This document shows positions 33,918-42,824 of a stretch of 64,000 nt of DNA, in pieces. The stretch's first letter is position 1, and each line of letters begins with the position of its first letter. The notes under the pieces were generated by a model. It saw only the letters and a program-made list of their open reading frames with translations. It was not told where the DNA came from and searched no databases. The translations under genes and the position numbers were made by a program. Source of the stretch: Chryseobacterium sp. KACC 21268 (GTDB lineage: Bacteria; Bacteroidota; Bacteroidia; Flavobacteriales; Weeksellaceae); contig CP117875.1 of the NCBI GenBank assembly GCA_028736075.1, forward strand, positions 1,364,001 through 1,428,000. The letters run 5' to 3'.

Positions 33918-34796
33918 ATGATAGAAAGATTCCTGGAGTACATCGAAGTGGAAAAGAGATATTCTCCACACACGCTTACCAATTACACAAAAGACCTTTC
34001 GGACTTTTCAGCCTTTGTTTTGAAAACAGAAGCAACGGAAGATGTGGTCCACGTACATAAGAAAGTAATCAAGAATTTTATCGTAGAACTCAGCAATTCC
34101 GGTCTGGCTAAAAGAAGCATCAACCGGAAACTTTCATCACTCCGAAGTTTCTATCTATTTATGCTCCGTTTGGAGGAGATAAAAGTCTCGCCAATGGAAA
34201 CCATAGATTCGCTCAAATTCTACGCAGAAAAGCGCATTCCGTTCTCTGTGGAAGAGATGGACACAATGAAAACGGAAGTGGAGGAGAAGGGACAGATGAC
34301 ACTTCTCGAGAAACTCATCATAGAAACGCTCTACCAAACCGGAATCAGAAAAGCTGAACTATGTAATCTCCTACTTAATAATGTCGATTTCTCAAAAAAA
34401 GAGATTTTGGTCATCGGAAAAGGAAACAAGGCCAGGATCATCCCGATCGCGGACGAATTGCTTTCCGATTATCAGACCTATCTTGCTACAAGACTTCCAG
34501 ATCCCGAAAACCAGCAATACTTTTTCATCAATAAAAAAGGAAAAAAACTGGGAGAAAAATTTGTTTATGTAGTCGTTAATAGGTACTTTAGTAATGTTAC
34601 TTCCAAGCAGAAAAGAAGTCCACATATTTTAAGACATACCTTTGCTACACACATTCTAAACGAAGGTGCAGAGATATCAAAGGTTCAAAAATTGATGGGA
34701 CATTCCAGTTTGGCAAGTACGCAAGTTTATACCAGCGCGAATATTGAGAAACTGAAAGAAGTTTACAAGAACGCGCATCCAAGAGAGAAAAAATAA
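33918..34796 (+). CDS. xerC: Tyrosine recombinase, XerC/XerD type
   Basis: A 292-residue site-specific recombinase that resolves chromosome dimers at dif with its partner. The SAM-like N-domain (FLEYIEVEKRYSPHTLTNY, about 5-23) is followed by the catalytic domain with TGIRKAELCNL (Arg about 141), GKGNKARIIPI (Lys about 168), HILRHTFATHIL (His/Arg about 233-236), GHSSLASTQVYTS (His about 258, Tyr nucleophile about 267). All catalytic residues are present. Neighbours are housekeeping genes, so this is the chromosomal enzyme and not a phage integrase. Confidence 0.92.
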   Translation: MIERFLEYIEVEKRYSPHTLTNYTKDLSDFSAFVLKTEATEDVVHVHKKVIKNFIVELSNSGLAKRSINRKLSSLRSFYLFMLRLEEIKVSPMETIDSLKFYAEKRIPFSVEEMDTMKTEVEEKGQMTLLEKLIIETLYQTGIRKAELCNLLLNNVDFSKKEILVIGKGNKARIIPIADELLSDYQTYLATRLPDPENQQYFFINKKGKKLGEKFVYVVVNRYFSNVTSKQKRSPHILRHTFATHILNEGAEISKVQKLMGHSSLASTQVYTSANIEKLKEVYKNAHPREKK

Positions 34797-34865
34797 ATTT
34801 GATAAAATAGAGAAGATGGAATGATTTTTACATTTTACATTGTTTAACCATTTAAAACAGACGTT

Positions 34866-35156
34866 ATGAAGATTACAATTCAGACTGCAGGTGTCACACC
34901 GCACGAACCATTAAAAGAAAGAATTGAAAAAAAATTAGCTAAGCTTGAGACCTTTTATGACAAAATTGTTGAGGCTACGGTTTACCTTAAAGTTGAAAAT
35001 ACTACTGAGAAGTTAAATAAAACGACCGAGCTCGTTATCAAAGTTCCAGGTGATGATATCGTCGTAAAAAAGACTTGCGCTACTTTTGAGGAAAGTTTAG
35101 ACGAATCTGTTGATACCGCTAAGAAACTGTTAATCAAGAAAAAAGAATTAGCTTAG
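34866..35156 (+). CDS. hpf: Ribosome hibernation promoting factor (short HPF/RaiA)
   Basis: The 96-residue protein has MKITIQTAGVTPHEPLKERIEKKLAKLETFYDKI and later TELVIKVPGDDIVVKKTCATFEESLDESVDTAKKLL, the alpha/beta fold that binds the 30S decoding region and inhibits translation in stationary phase. It lacks the long-HPF C-terminal dimerisation domain. It follows xerC by 69 nt. Confidence 0.9.
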   Translation: MKITIQTAGVTPHEPLKERIEKKLAKLETFYDKIVEATVYLKVENTTEKLNKTTELVIKVPGDDIVVKKTCATFEESLDESVDTAKKLLIKKKELA

Positions 35157-35177
35157 AAAAAAATACGTTTTTTTGTA

Positions 35178-35391
35178 AAAAAACATTTGTAGGTTTCAAA
35201 AAAGAGTCTCATATTTGCACTCGCAAAACGGAAGCAACCGGATTGCAGAAATATGATCTTTAATTTGAAGCCTACTTTTTTGTTTAAACTGACTGTTTAG
35301 ATTAAATAAAAAAAATCAAAATTTTTTTAAAAAATATTTGCAGGTTTGAAGAAAAAAGTCTCATATTTGCACTCGCAAAAAGGAAGTAACC
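35178..35391 (+). promoter_or_regulatory. Duplicated promoter region upstream of the tRNA cluster
   Basis: Two copies of a block of about 62 bp lie at 35178-35239 and 35330-35391. Each has TTTG (35186-35189; 35337-35340), a 20- or 21-nt spacer and CATATTTG (35210-35217; 35362-35369), a -7 box with one mismatch, then GCACTCGCAAAA and GGAAG-AACC. They give tandem strong promoters for tRNA-Thr and tRNA-Tyr. About 90 bp of AT-rich sequence lies between them, with no gene. Confidence 0.7.
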
Positions 35392-35430
35392 TTAGCGCAA
35401 GATTGACGATCATTATTAAAAAAAATAAAT

Positions 35431-35504
35431 GCCTCCATAGCTCAGTTGGCTAGAGCAGCTGATTTGTAATCAGCAGGTCGTGGGTTCGAGTCCCTCTGGA
35501 GGCT
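35431..35504 (+). tRNA. tRNA-Thr (anticodon TGT)
   Basis: Acceptor GCCTCCA/TGGAGGC, anticodon stem GCTGA/TCAGC around TTTGTAA, T arm with GGGTTCGAGTCCC, discriminator T. CCA is not encoded. Confidence 0.97.
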
Positions 35505-35522
35505 CATTTATAGAAAAATTTT

Positions 35523-35603
35523 GGGGAGATACCAGAGCGGTCAAATGGGGCTGACTGTAACTCAGCTGCTTCGGCTACGTAGGTTCGAATCCTGCTCTCC
35601 CCA
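35523..35603 (+). tRNA. tRNA-Tyr (anticodon GTA)
   Basis: A class II tRNA of 81 nt: acceptor GGGGAGA/TCTCCCC, anticodon stem GCTGA/TCAGC around CTGTAAC, variable arm CTGCTTCGGCTAC, discriminator A. It lies 18 nt after tRNA-Thr. Confidence 0.96.
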
Positions 35604-35623
35604 CTTTTTTTATAAAAAATTTA

Positions 35624-35655
35624 TTTGCAGATTATAAGATTTATTTCTAAATTTG
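35624..35655 (+). promoter_or_regulatory. Promoter of tRNA-Gly
   Basis: TTTG at 35624-35627, 20 nt, then TAAATTTG at 35648-35655, an exact -7 box, 33 nt before the tRNA. Confidence 0.75.
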
Positions 35656-35688
35656 CACACCGTTAACCAACCTTTTTGGAAACAAAAT

Positions 35689-35761
35689 GCGAAAGTAGCT
35701 CAGTTGGTAGAGCGTCAGCCTTCCAAGCTGAATGTCGCGGGTTCGACCCCCGTCTTTCGCT
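35689..35761 (+). tRNA. tRNA-Gly (anticodon TCC)
   Basis: Acceptor GCGAAAG/CTTTCGC, anticodon stem TCAGC/GCTGA around CTTCCAA, T arm CGGGTTCGACCCCCG, discriminator T. Confidence 0.96.
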
Positions 35762-35762
35762 C

Positions 35763-35797
35763 AAAATCACAAACCTTACGGAATGTGATTTTTTTTT
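35763..35797 (+). terminator. Hairpin with T run between tRNA-Gly and tRNA-Thr
   Basis: AAAATCACA/TGTGATTTT around a 12-nt loop, then a T run. It looks like a terminator or attenuator inside the tRNA unit; the following tRNA-Thr has no visible promoter of its own, so termination may be partial. Confidence 0.65.
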
Positions 35798-35799
35798 AG

Positions 35800-35871
35800 G
35801 CCGACTTAGCTCAGGGGTAGAGTGCTTCCTTGGTAAGGAAGAGGTCACGGGTTCAAATCCCGTAGTTGGCT
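35800..35871 (+). tRNA. tRNA-Thr (anticodon GGT)
   Basis: Acceptor GCCGACT/AGTTGGC with one G-T pair, anticodon stem CTTCC/GGAAG around TTGGTAA, T arm CGGGTTCAAATCCCG, discriminator T. It complements the TGT isoacceptor in the same cluster. Confidence 0.96.
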
Positions 35872-35878
35872 CAGAAGG

Positions 35879-35902
35879 TCCCGAATCCGTTCGGGATTTT
35901 TT
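35879..35902 (+). terminator. Intrinsic terminator after tRNA-Thr(GGT)
   Basis: TCCCGAA/TTCGGGA with a 4-nt loop followed by a T run. Confidence 0.9.
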
Positions 35903-35932
35903 ATGTTTAAATTAAAACTGTTGTTAAAATAA

Positions 35933-35966
35933 GAAGCCCAGAATAGATTTCTATTCCGGGCTTCTT
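35933..35966 (-). terminator. Terminator of the DUF4394 gene
   Basis: GAAGCCC-GAATAG pairs with CTATTC-GGGCTTC, with a T-rich stretch on the minus strand (complement of AAAATAA). It is placed between the converging tRNA unit and the DUF4394 gene and may work both ways. Confidence 0.8.
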
Positions 35967-35987
35967 TATGAAGATCTAAGGTTGTTT

Positions 35988-37502
35988 TTAGAATCCTAAT
36001 CCTACAGCAAATCCTTTGACCATATTCGGATAGTTTGAAACAGCTGTTGCGGCTGCATTCGTAGTGTTTACCGTATAGATTTTAGTTTCAGTACCGACGG
36101 TCGCTACCAAGTATGCTTTCTGGCTTGTACTTCCGATATCAAATCCGTTGTTTGAAGTGATGTTGATTCCCAAAGCGCCTCGTTCTACTAATGTTCCAGC
36201 ATTCGGTGGATTTTGAAGATATAATTTATCGGTGTTGTGGTCGATTACAAACAGTGAAGTCGTTGTTGCGCCAGCGAAGTTGTCTGTGTACGCTGCAGAG
36301 CTTAACGTCGGTGTTCCCGGGTTTATGATGCCATCTACTGCTGCCACAGCGCCATCAATTGGATTTAATCTAAGATTTTGTCCAGCATCACTTACGACTC
36401 TAATTCTGTCAACCGTCGGATTGAAATCAAATCCGAATTCGGTTCCGATAAGTGGTGTAGAAAGTGTTCCAGAGCCAACTTGAGTTGCAGCGCCAGTTCC
36501 TAGATTGATCGTGTAGATTCTGCTAGAGCTTCCCAAAGCGTAAAGTTGTCCATTCAAAGGTCTAAAGTCGATTCCCAAAATACCTTCTCCATTTTGCAAT
36601 CCAGTGATTGCTTTTGAAACGGGTTCTGGTTTGTTGGGGTTAAAGATTTGTAGTGTATTCGAAGCATCAATAGCGTAAGCAACGGCATCAGTTGGAATAG
36701 CAATGTCGATCAGTTTTTGAGATAAGGTTCCAATGTTTGTGGTTTTACCATTGGTAAGGTCCAACGTGTAAAGATTGTTTTTAGAATCTTTAGTGGTTGC
36801 AATCAATGCCACGCTATTGTCCGGATTGATGTCAAATGCTGCCTGTCCAGTGAAGGTGATTCCCAAACTGCCGACCTCTACCAAAGTTCCATTATTCGGC
36901 GGGTCTTGTTTGAATAATTTTCCTGAAGTCATATCCAGATCATATAGAATTGTAGAAGAAGCACCTGATTTACTATTGGTGTAAGCGATTCCGGCAATCG
37001 AAGATGTAGTGGCAATGCTGGTGTCCATAGCGGCAAGAGCTCCATTTTCAGGATTTAGACGAAGATTTTGGCCTGTATTTGAAACCAATCTGATGCGGTC
37101 CACTGTAGGATTGAAATCAATGGAGGCGATTGTTCCCGTAATTGCGGGCGTGAAAGCCGTCGTGCTTACAACTCTGGAAGTTGCTGTCGCAGTATTGATG
37201 ATGTAGAACTTACTAGCATTAGACAAAGCGTAGAGTTCACCTGTAGCTGGTCGGAAATCAATGCTTAACAATTTTTCTCCTGTAGCAATACCTGCAATTG
37301 CGGTTTTCGAACTGAACGTAGAAGGGTTGTTGGCGTTGAAAGCAACAAGTTCATTGTTCTCCGTAAGTCCATAGGCCAGTTGATTTGGACCCACGGTTAC
37401 AGCTGGTTCTTCCGGCATTCCGGTGATGGTGTCATCATTATCACAAGAGATTACCGAGACAATGGCAACAGTTGCCACACAAAATTTGAATAATTTTTTC
37501 AT
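35988..37502 (-). CDS. Lipoprotein with two DUF4394 domains
   Basis: A 504-residue lipoprotein (lipobox VISC, Cys about 20). Two halves, about residues 43-265 and 270-504, repeat the same blocks: LSIDFRPATGELYAL versus LGIDFRPLNGQLYAL, DFNPTVDRIRLVSNTGQNLRLN versus the same with RVVSDAGQNLRLN, KLFKQDPPNNGTLVEVGSLGI versus KLYLQNPPNAGTLVERGALGI. Each is a DUF4394 beta-propeller-like domain. The function is unknown. It sits upstream of, and divergent from, the tuf region. Confidence 0.88.
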   Translation of the reverse strand: MKKLFKFCVATVAIVSVISCDNDDTITGMPEEPAVTVGPNQLAYGLTENNELVAFNANNPSTFSSKTAIAGIATGEKLLSIDFRPATGELYALSNASKFYIINTATATSRVVSTTAFTPAITGTIASIDFNPTVDRIRLVSNTGQNLRLNPENGALAAMDTSIATTSSIAGIAYTNSKSGASSTILYDLDMTSGKLFKQDPPNNGTLVEVGSLGITFTGQAAFDINPDNSVALIATTKDSKNNLYTLDLTNGKTTNIGTLSQKLIDIAIPTDAVAYAIDASNTLQIFNPNKPEPVSKAITGLQNGEGILGIDFRPLNGQLYALGSSSRIYTINLGTGAATQVGSGTLSTPLIGTEFGFDFNPTVDRIRVVSDAGQNLRLNPIDGAVAAVDGIINPGTPTLSSAAYTDNFAGATTTSLFVIDHNTDKLYLQNPPNAGTLVERGALGINITSNNGFDIGSTSQKAYLVATVGTETKIYTVNTTNAAATAVSNYPNMVKGFAVGLGF

Positions 37503-37591
37503 AAAGCTTATTTTTTTAGAGTTTCAATAAGCATATACGAGATAAAAATGATATTGGATTTAATGCGCTTTTTTTAATTGATTTTTTTATG

Positions 37592-37700
37592 TAAATTTGC
37601 AACGTCAAAAGACAAAAATGCTTTGGTTTGTGGTTTTTGAATTTGAATATCGAAATTTTTAATAAAAATATTTTTGATATTCAAAAAATCGTTATATTTG
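37592..37700 (+). promoter_or_regulatory. Tandem promoters of tuf
   Basis: Two -7 boxes face tuf: TAAATTTG at 37592-37599 and TATATTTG at 37693-37700. The second has TTTG at 37673-37676, 16 nt upstream. The remaining leader to the ATG at 37743 is short and AT-rich. Confidence 0.6.
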
Positions 37701-37742
37701 CAAACCGAAAAAAATAAATAATTAATTAATAAATATTAAATC

Positions 37743-38930
37743 ATGGCAAAGGAAACGTTTAATCGTAACAAACCCCACTTGAACATTGGTACTATTGGTC
37801 ACGTTGACCATGGTAAAACTACACTTACAGCTGCAATCAGTAAAGTGTTATCTGATAAAGGATTCGGAACTGCAAGAGATTTCTCTTCTATCGATTCTGC
37901 ACCAGAAGAAAAAGAAAGAGGTATCACTATCAATACTGCTCACATCGAGTACGAAACTGCAAACAGACACTACGCTCACGTTGACTGTCCAGGTCACGCG
38001 GATTACGTAAAAAACATGGTAACTGGTGCTGCTCAAATGGATGGAGCTATCCTAGTAGTAGCTGCTACAGACGGACCAATGCCTCAAACTAGAGAGCACA
38101 TCTTGCTTTGCCGTCAGGTAAACGTACCTAACGTACTTGTTTTCATGAACAAAGTAGATATGGTAGATGATGAAGAATTATTAGAATTAGTAGAATTAGA
38201 GATCAGAGATCTTTTATCTTCTTACGAATATGACGGAGACAACGCTCCAATCATCCAAGGTTCTGCTTTAGGTGGATTGAACGGTGATGCTAAATGGGTA
38301 GGTAAAATCGAAGAATTAATGGATGCTGTTGATACTTGGATCGAACTTCCAGTTAGAGATCAGGATAAACCATTCTTGATGCCAATCGAAGACGTATTCT
38401 CTATTACAGGTAGAGGTACTGTTGCAACTGGTAGAATTGAATCAGGTGTAATCAATACAGGAGATCCTGTTGATATCGTAGGTATGGGTGATGAGAAATT
38501 GACTTCTACTATCACTGGTGTTGAGATGTTCAGAAAGATCTTAGATAGAGGTGAAGCTGGAGATAACGTAGGTCTATTGTTGAGAGGTATTGAAAAAACT
38601 GACATCAAGAGAGGTATGGTTATCGCTAAGAAAGATTCTGTTAAACCACATAAAAGCTTCAAAGCAGAGGTTTATATCCTTTCTAAAGAAGAAGGTGGAC
38701 GTCACACTCCATTCCACAACAAATACAGACCTCAGTTCTACGTTAGAACAACTGACGTTACAGGTGAGATCTTCTTGCCAGAAGGTGTAGAAATGGTAAT
38801 GCCTGGAGATAACTTAACTATCACTGTAGAATTGTTGCAACCAATCGCTCTTAACGTAGGTCTTAGATTTGCGATCAGAGAAGGAGGTAGAACAGTAGGT
38901 GCTGGTCAGGTTACTGAAATCACAGACTAA
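37743..38930 (+). CDS. tuf: Elongation factor Tu
   Basis: The 395-residue GTPase delivers aminoacyl-tRNA to the ribosome. GTPase motifs: [10 protein letters not shown] (about 19), switch I with [22 protein letters not shown] (about 81) and NKVDM (about 136). Domains 2 and 3 end [11 protein letters not shown]. Length and sequence are typical. It is first of the tuf-tRNA-Trp-secE-nusG cluster but separated from the tRNA by a terminator. Confidence 0.98.
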   Translation: MAKETFNRNKPHLNIGTIGHVDHGKTTLTAAISKVLSDKGFGTARDFSSIDSAPEEKERGITINTAHIEYETANRHYAHVDCPGHADYVKNMVTGAAQMDGAILVVAATDGPMPQTREHILLCRQVNVPNVLVFMNKVDMVDDEELLELVELEIRDLLSSYEYDGDNAPIIQGSALGGLNGDAKWVGKIEELMDAVDTWIELPVRDQDKPFLMPIEDVFSITGRGTVATGRIESGVINTGDPVDIVGMGDEKLTSTITGVEMFRKILDRGEAGDNVGLLLRGIEKTDIKRGMVIAKKDSVKPHKSFKAEVYILSKEEGGRHTPFHNKYRPQFYVRTTDVTGEIFLPEGVEMVMPGDNLTITVELLQPIALNVGLRFAIREGGRTVGAGQVTEITD

Positions 38931-38947
38931 TTATCTAAATAATATAA

Positions 38948-38980
38948 AAAGTTCCGTAAGGAAACTTACGGAACTTTTTT
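38948..38980 (+). terminator. Intrinsic terminator after tuf
   Basis: GTTCCGTAAG/CTTACGGAAC stem with GAAA tetraloop and six T. The tRNA-Trp gene starts six bases later, so downstream expression probably depends on partial read-through. Confidence 0.9.
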
Positions 38981-38985
38981 AATCT

Positions 38986-39056
38986 ACGGGCATCGTCCAA
39001 TGGTAGGATACCGGTCTCCAAAACCGTTGATCTGGGTTCGAATCCTAGTGCCCGTG
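38986..39056 (+). tRNA. tRNA-Trp (anticodon CCA)
   Basis: Acceptor ACGGGCA/TGCCCGT, anticodon stem CCGGT/ACCGT (with mispair) around CTCCAAA, T arm TGGGTTCGAATCCTA, discriminator G as expected for Trp. Its place between tuf and secE is conserved in many bacteria. Confidence 0.96.
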
Positions 39057-39069
39057 CAAAAAGAAAATA

Positions 39070-39273
39070 ATGAGCTTAGTAGAATTTTTAAAAGGTTCTT
39101 ACACAGAATTCAAAGATAAAGTAGAGTGGCCAAAATGGGCAGACTTGCAATCTTCTACGATTGTAGTTTCTATCACTACTGTTATTCTTGCTTTATTTAC
39201 ATTCGGAGTGGATTCACTTTTCAGTGTAACGATAAAGAATTTTATTGCGACGTTTATTAATATGTTTAACTAA
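39070..39273 (+). CDS. secE: Preprotein translocase subunit SecE
   Basis: A 67-residue membrane protein of the SecYEG channel. FLKGSYTEFKDKVEWPKWADLQSST (the amphipathic helix with the conserved VxWP) is followed by one transmembrane helix IVVSITTVILALFTFGVDSLF. It is the short single-helix type. It starts 13 nt after tRNA-Trp and 17 nt before nusG. Confidence 0.95.
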   Translation: MSLVEFLKGSYTEFKDKVEWPKWADLQSSTIVVSITTVILALFTFGVDSLFSVTIKNFIATFINMFN

Positions 39274-39290
39274 TCCCTAATACTTTCCTA

Positions 39291-39836
39291 ATGAGCGAAT
39301 CGAAATGGTATGTGCTGAAAGCTATTAGCGGACAGGAAAATAAGGTGAAGAACTATATTGAGAGCGAGATCCAGAGAATGAATATGGAGGCTTACGTCAC
39401 TCAGGTAGTAATTCCGATGGAAAAAGTGATCCAAATCAGAAATGGTAAGAAAGTTCCGAAAGAAAAACCTTACTATCCTGGTTACCTAATGGTGGAAGCT
39501 GATCTGATTGGAGAAGTACCTCACGTAATCAAAAATATCCCTGGCGTAATTTCTTTCTTAAGTTTGACAAAAGGAGGTGAGCCAGTTCCAATGAGAAAGT
39601 CTGAAGTCAACAGAATGCTCGGAAGAATGGATGAACTTTCTGAATTTGCTACAGATGTAGAAATTCCTTTCGTAGTTGGAGAAAACGTGAAAGTGGTCGA
39701 TGGTCCTTTCAACGGATTCAACGGAACGATTGAAAAAATCTTAGAAGACAAGAAAAAAGTGGAAGTTTCTGTTTTGATCTTCGGAAGAAAAACGCCAATG
39801 GAACTAAGCTTTATGCAAGTAGAAAAAGTAGTATAA
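39291..39836 (+). CDS. nusG: Transcription antitermination factor NusG
   Basis: A 181-residue protein with the N-terminal NGN domain (KWYVLKAISGQENKVKNYIE, YYPGYLMVEADL, about 62) and a C-terminal KOW domain (VVDGPFNGFNGTIEKILEDKKKVEVSVLIFGR, about 135-166). It binds RNA polymerase, promotes processivity and couples to Rho or ribosomal S10. A terminator follows; rplK, its usual neighbour, is 3 kb away because of an insertion. Confidence 0.97.
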   Translation: MSESKWYVLKAISGQENKVKNYIESEIQRMNMEAYVTQVVIPMEKVIQIRNGKKVPKEKPYYPGYLMVEADLIGEVPHVIKNIPGVISFLSLTKGGEPVPMRKSEVNRMLGRMDELSEFATDVEIPFVVGENVKVVDGPFNGFNGTIEKILEDKKKVEVSVLIFGRKTPMELSFMQVEKVV

Positions 39837-39858
39837 AAAATTATACTTTTAAAATATA

Positions 39859-39889
39859 GAAAGCTATCAAATTTTGATAGCTTTTTTTT
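39859..39889 (+). terminator. Intrinsic terminator after nusG
   Basis: AAAGCTATCAAA/TTTTGATAGCTTT with a very short loop and eight T. Confidence 0.9.
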
Positions 39890-39942
39890 GTGCTCTAAAA
39901 TAAATTTAAACTCAGAAAAAATCAATTCATTATTATTGAAAA

Positions 39943-40338
39943 TCATTTGAATTTATTTATAAACAAAAGTATCGCAGAGAATATAAACGCAATCCCAATC
40001 ATATTAATAACCCATGAAAAAGGCGCATCGCTCTCTTTCGAATATCCGAAAGTAGGATGGTAATTTCTGTAAATTGAATTTTTTGCTTTTTCATCTTCTG
40101 AAATATACAATTTCTTGTCTGAAATTATTTTTCCTTTATAATCAAAACTTACGGAAGCGGAATAGTTGTAATTAATATTAGTGTTTTTTTTATAAGATGT
40201 ACTGTCAATTTTATGAATTTTCACATTCACTTGATCTCCTAGATAATAGGAAAGAGTAGATTTATAGGAGATTGAAAAAATGAAAATTCCAAAAGAACCG
40301 AAAATGATTCCGATAATGATTTTTGTAGTTGAGTTCAT
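39943..40338 (-). CDS. Small DUF3592-like membrane protein
   Basis: A 131-residue protein with two transmembrane helices at the ends (about 5-25 and 108-128) and a beta-type soluble middle (KIHKIDSTSYKKNTNINYNYSASVSFDYKGK). Topology and the FDYKGK/YRNYHPTFGYS pattern resemble DUF3592 proteins. The function is unknown. It is convergent with nusG and divergent from the peptidase gene, so it belongs to the piece inserted between nusG and rplK. Confidence 0.65.
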   Translation of the reverse strand: MNSTTKIIIGIIFGSFGIFIFSISYKSTLSYYLGDQVNVKIHKIDSTSYKKNTNINYNYSASVSFDYKGKIISDKKLYISEDEKAKNSIYRNYHPTFGYSKESDAPFSWVINMIGIAFIFSAILLFINKFK

Positions 40339-40523
40339 TTTTTAAATTTAAAAATAATTTAAAATAATCTGCCTTCATTCTTTTAAGATTTGTTAATTCT
40401 GAAACAAGCATTTCTTCTCAAAAAATCCTAACAACTATTAATATTTGTTAATTTTCTTTAATGAAATTAAATATGCTTAAAAGGAATAGCGATTAGTTCT
40501 ATTTTGGCCAAAAAAAATTATCT

Positions 40524-42675
40524 ATGAAGAAAACTACGTTATTATTTATTTTGTTTTCAGGAATGGTGTTTTCTCAAACTACTGCTGAACTTCAAAAATT
40601 AAAAGATTTTGCTAAAGCTTACGGAATTGTAAGATATTTTCATCCGAGCGATGAAGCCTCGCAAATCAACTGGAATTATTTTGCTTCCTACGGAATCGAA
40701 CAAATATCCAAAGCAAAAGATCAAAAAGAATTTGAGGGAACTCTGAAAAATATATTCTCGCCAATTGCGCCTTCTGTTACATTTAATGAAAAAAAATATG
40801 TTTGGAATGATAAAAATTTGGTTCCCGTTTTTTGGATTCATCAAGGATTGGGAATTGATGTCGTAAAAGAAAAAAGTATTTATTCTAGCAAAAGATCGAA
40901 CAGGGCAGAATCTTCGAGAAAGATATTTAATTTTGTTTCCTTAACGATGAATCCTGAGAAAATTGATTCTCAAATAAAAATTACCTACGAAGCAAAAAGT
41001 ACAAATGACACCGAAAGTTTTGTGTACACCAATGTTTATAACGCCGGAAATGAAAAGCCAAATTTTAAAACACATCAACACGAACCTGTAACTTCGAATA
41101 ATTGGGAGAAAAAAGAACTGTTGATTGATAATGATAAATCAGTTAGTAAAATTAATATAGGCTTGATGTCTTCAAAAGGGGGATCCGAATTTCAAAATTT
41201 AAAACTTTTGTATTTGAATGATAAAAATGAATGGATTTCCTATAATCTTCCAGGTTTCACAGATGTTAACTGGAAGGCGAATAAACCAACGAACCAAACT
41301 GAACGTTCAGATTCTGTTTTGAAAATTGTAAATAAATCTAATGCAAATGCCGATTCTCACACGATTGATTGGGATAAATATCTTACAATAAATCTCTCAA
41401 ATAATTTTAATTTGAACGTTCCAACTGTGGTTTATTCCGATGAAAAATCTACGTTGCCTATTTCGGACAAGCTCAAATTTGATGAATTGAAATCTCAATT
41501 AAAATCTGGAAAATTCAATAGAAATATCGCTCTGGCAAACGTCATCATCAGTTGGAATATTTTTAAACATTTTTATCCTTACCAAGATGTTGTGAAAACC
41601 GATTGGGACAAAGTGTTGGAAGAAGCCTTGAAAGATGCTTATGATGACCAAAATGAAGATGACAATTATCTTACACTGAAAAAATTCACTTCGAATTTTG
41701 ATGACGGACACATGTCGGTTTTCAACAAAAGTGTGAATGATAAAAACAAATTTGCTCCCGGAATTGCTTTGAGGTTTTTAAATAATGAATTAATTGTTAA
41801 AAGTGTTGCTTTAGGAATTGTAGGAGTTGAAAAAGGCGACATTATCACAAAAATTAATGGTACGGAAACTCAAAAAGTCATCGCTGATCTGCAACAATAC
41901 ATTTCCGGTTCAAAACAGTATAGAAATTGGTTAGCTCCACAATCTTTACTGAGAGCGGCGGAAAACAGCACCATTACTTTAACTTTAAAAAATAATAAAG
42001 AAATTATTGTAAAAAGAGACCGTGAATATTCTCAGAATTTTGATTTTTACACAAGAGAAGATGTCACAAAATCGAAAGAAATAAATCCTGAAACCTATTA
42101 TGTAAATATGGATAAACTTTCTGCCGAAGAAATGGAAGCCGAAATTCCCACCATTAGAAAGTATAAAAAATTTAATTATTGATCTAAGAGGATACCCAAG
42201 AACCGACCAATCGCATCGATTGCTGAATTATCTTTTGCCTGTTGAAGATTCTACAAAATGGCTTTGTGGAAGAGAGATTTATCTCCCTGATTTTAAAAAT
42301 TATAAAGAAACTTGTAATGGTCATCGTTTAAGAAAATTTATTTCAGATCATCCGCTGAAAACCAATAACGTATTGCTTGTTGATGAAAGAAGCGTAAGTA
42401 ATGCAGAAATGTTTTCGCAAGTAGTAAAACATTACAAATTAGCAACAATTATTGGCAGAGCAACAGCCGGAGCAAACGGAAACAGAAATGATATTCATTT
42501 ATTAAACGAATTTACGATTGGGTTTACAGGCTTAAAGGTAATCAATCCCGATGGTTCCCAATTTCATGCAGTTGGTGTTGTTCCCGATATTTTTATTAAT
42601 GAAAGTCAGCAAGATATCAAAAACGGAAAAGATGTGTTTGTAGAAAAGGCTTTAGAAATTTTTAGTAAAAAATAA
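40524..42675 (+). pseudogene. S41 family peptidase, frameshifted
   Basis: The first reading frame runs 40524-42182 (552 codons) with a signal peptide (LLFILFSGMVFSQ), and homology goes on in another frame to 42675. Removing one A from the run of six at 42165-42170 joins them: KYKN then LIIDLRGYPRTDQ. The restored protein is 716 residues with S41 features DDGHMSVFNK, a PDZ-like GVEKGDIITKING (about 435) and, after the break, VDERSVSNAEMFSQ with the catalytic Ser and GRATAGANG. The first frame alone lacks the catalytic Ser. It is a pseudogene, a slippage-expressed gene, or a sequencing error in a homopolymer. Confidence 0.85.
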
Positions 42676-42695
42676 CTAAAAATCAACACATTCCG

Positions 42696-42726
42696 TTTGC
42701 TGTTTCAAAATTTATTTATACTTTTG
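42696..42726 (+). promoter_or_regulatory. Promoter of the rplKAJL operon
   Basis: TTTG at 42696-42699, 19 nt, then TACTTTTG at 42719-42726, an exact consensus. The 98-nt leader contains GTCTTC/GAAGTGAC and AATAATT/AATTATT pairings, possibly a small structured leader for L1/L11 control. Confidence 0.75.
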
Positions 42727-42824
42727 CAATCCGAAATGTAGGTCTTCTTTTATGCGAAGTGACTTATGTTGAATAATTAATGCTTCCACATTCAATTATT
42801 TATTAATCAAATCAAAACATTAAA

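Noticed and set aside
33918-34796. Integrase of a mobile element
   Set aside because: The recombinase lies between rpsU and hpf with no attachment site, cargo or second element gene; it fits chromosomal XerC/XerD.
42165-42170. Programmed ribosomal frameshift in the S41 peptidase
   Set aside because: The shift needed is +1 on A6 without a known stimulator such as a rare codon or upstream Shine-Dalgarno; mutation, slippage or sequencing error is simpler.
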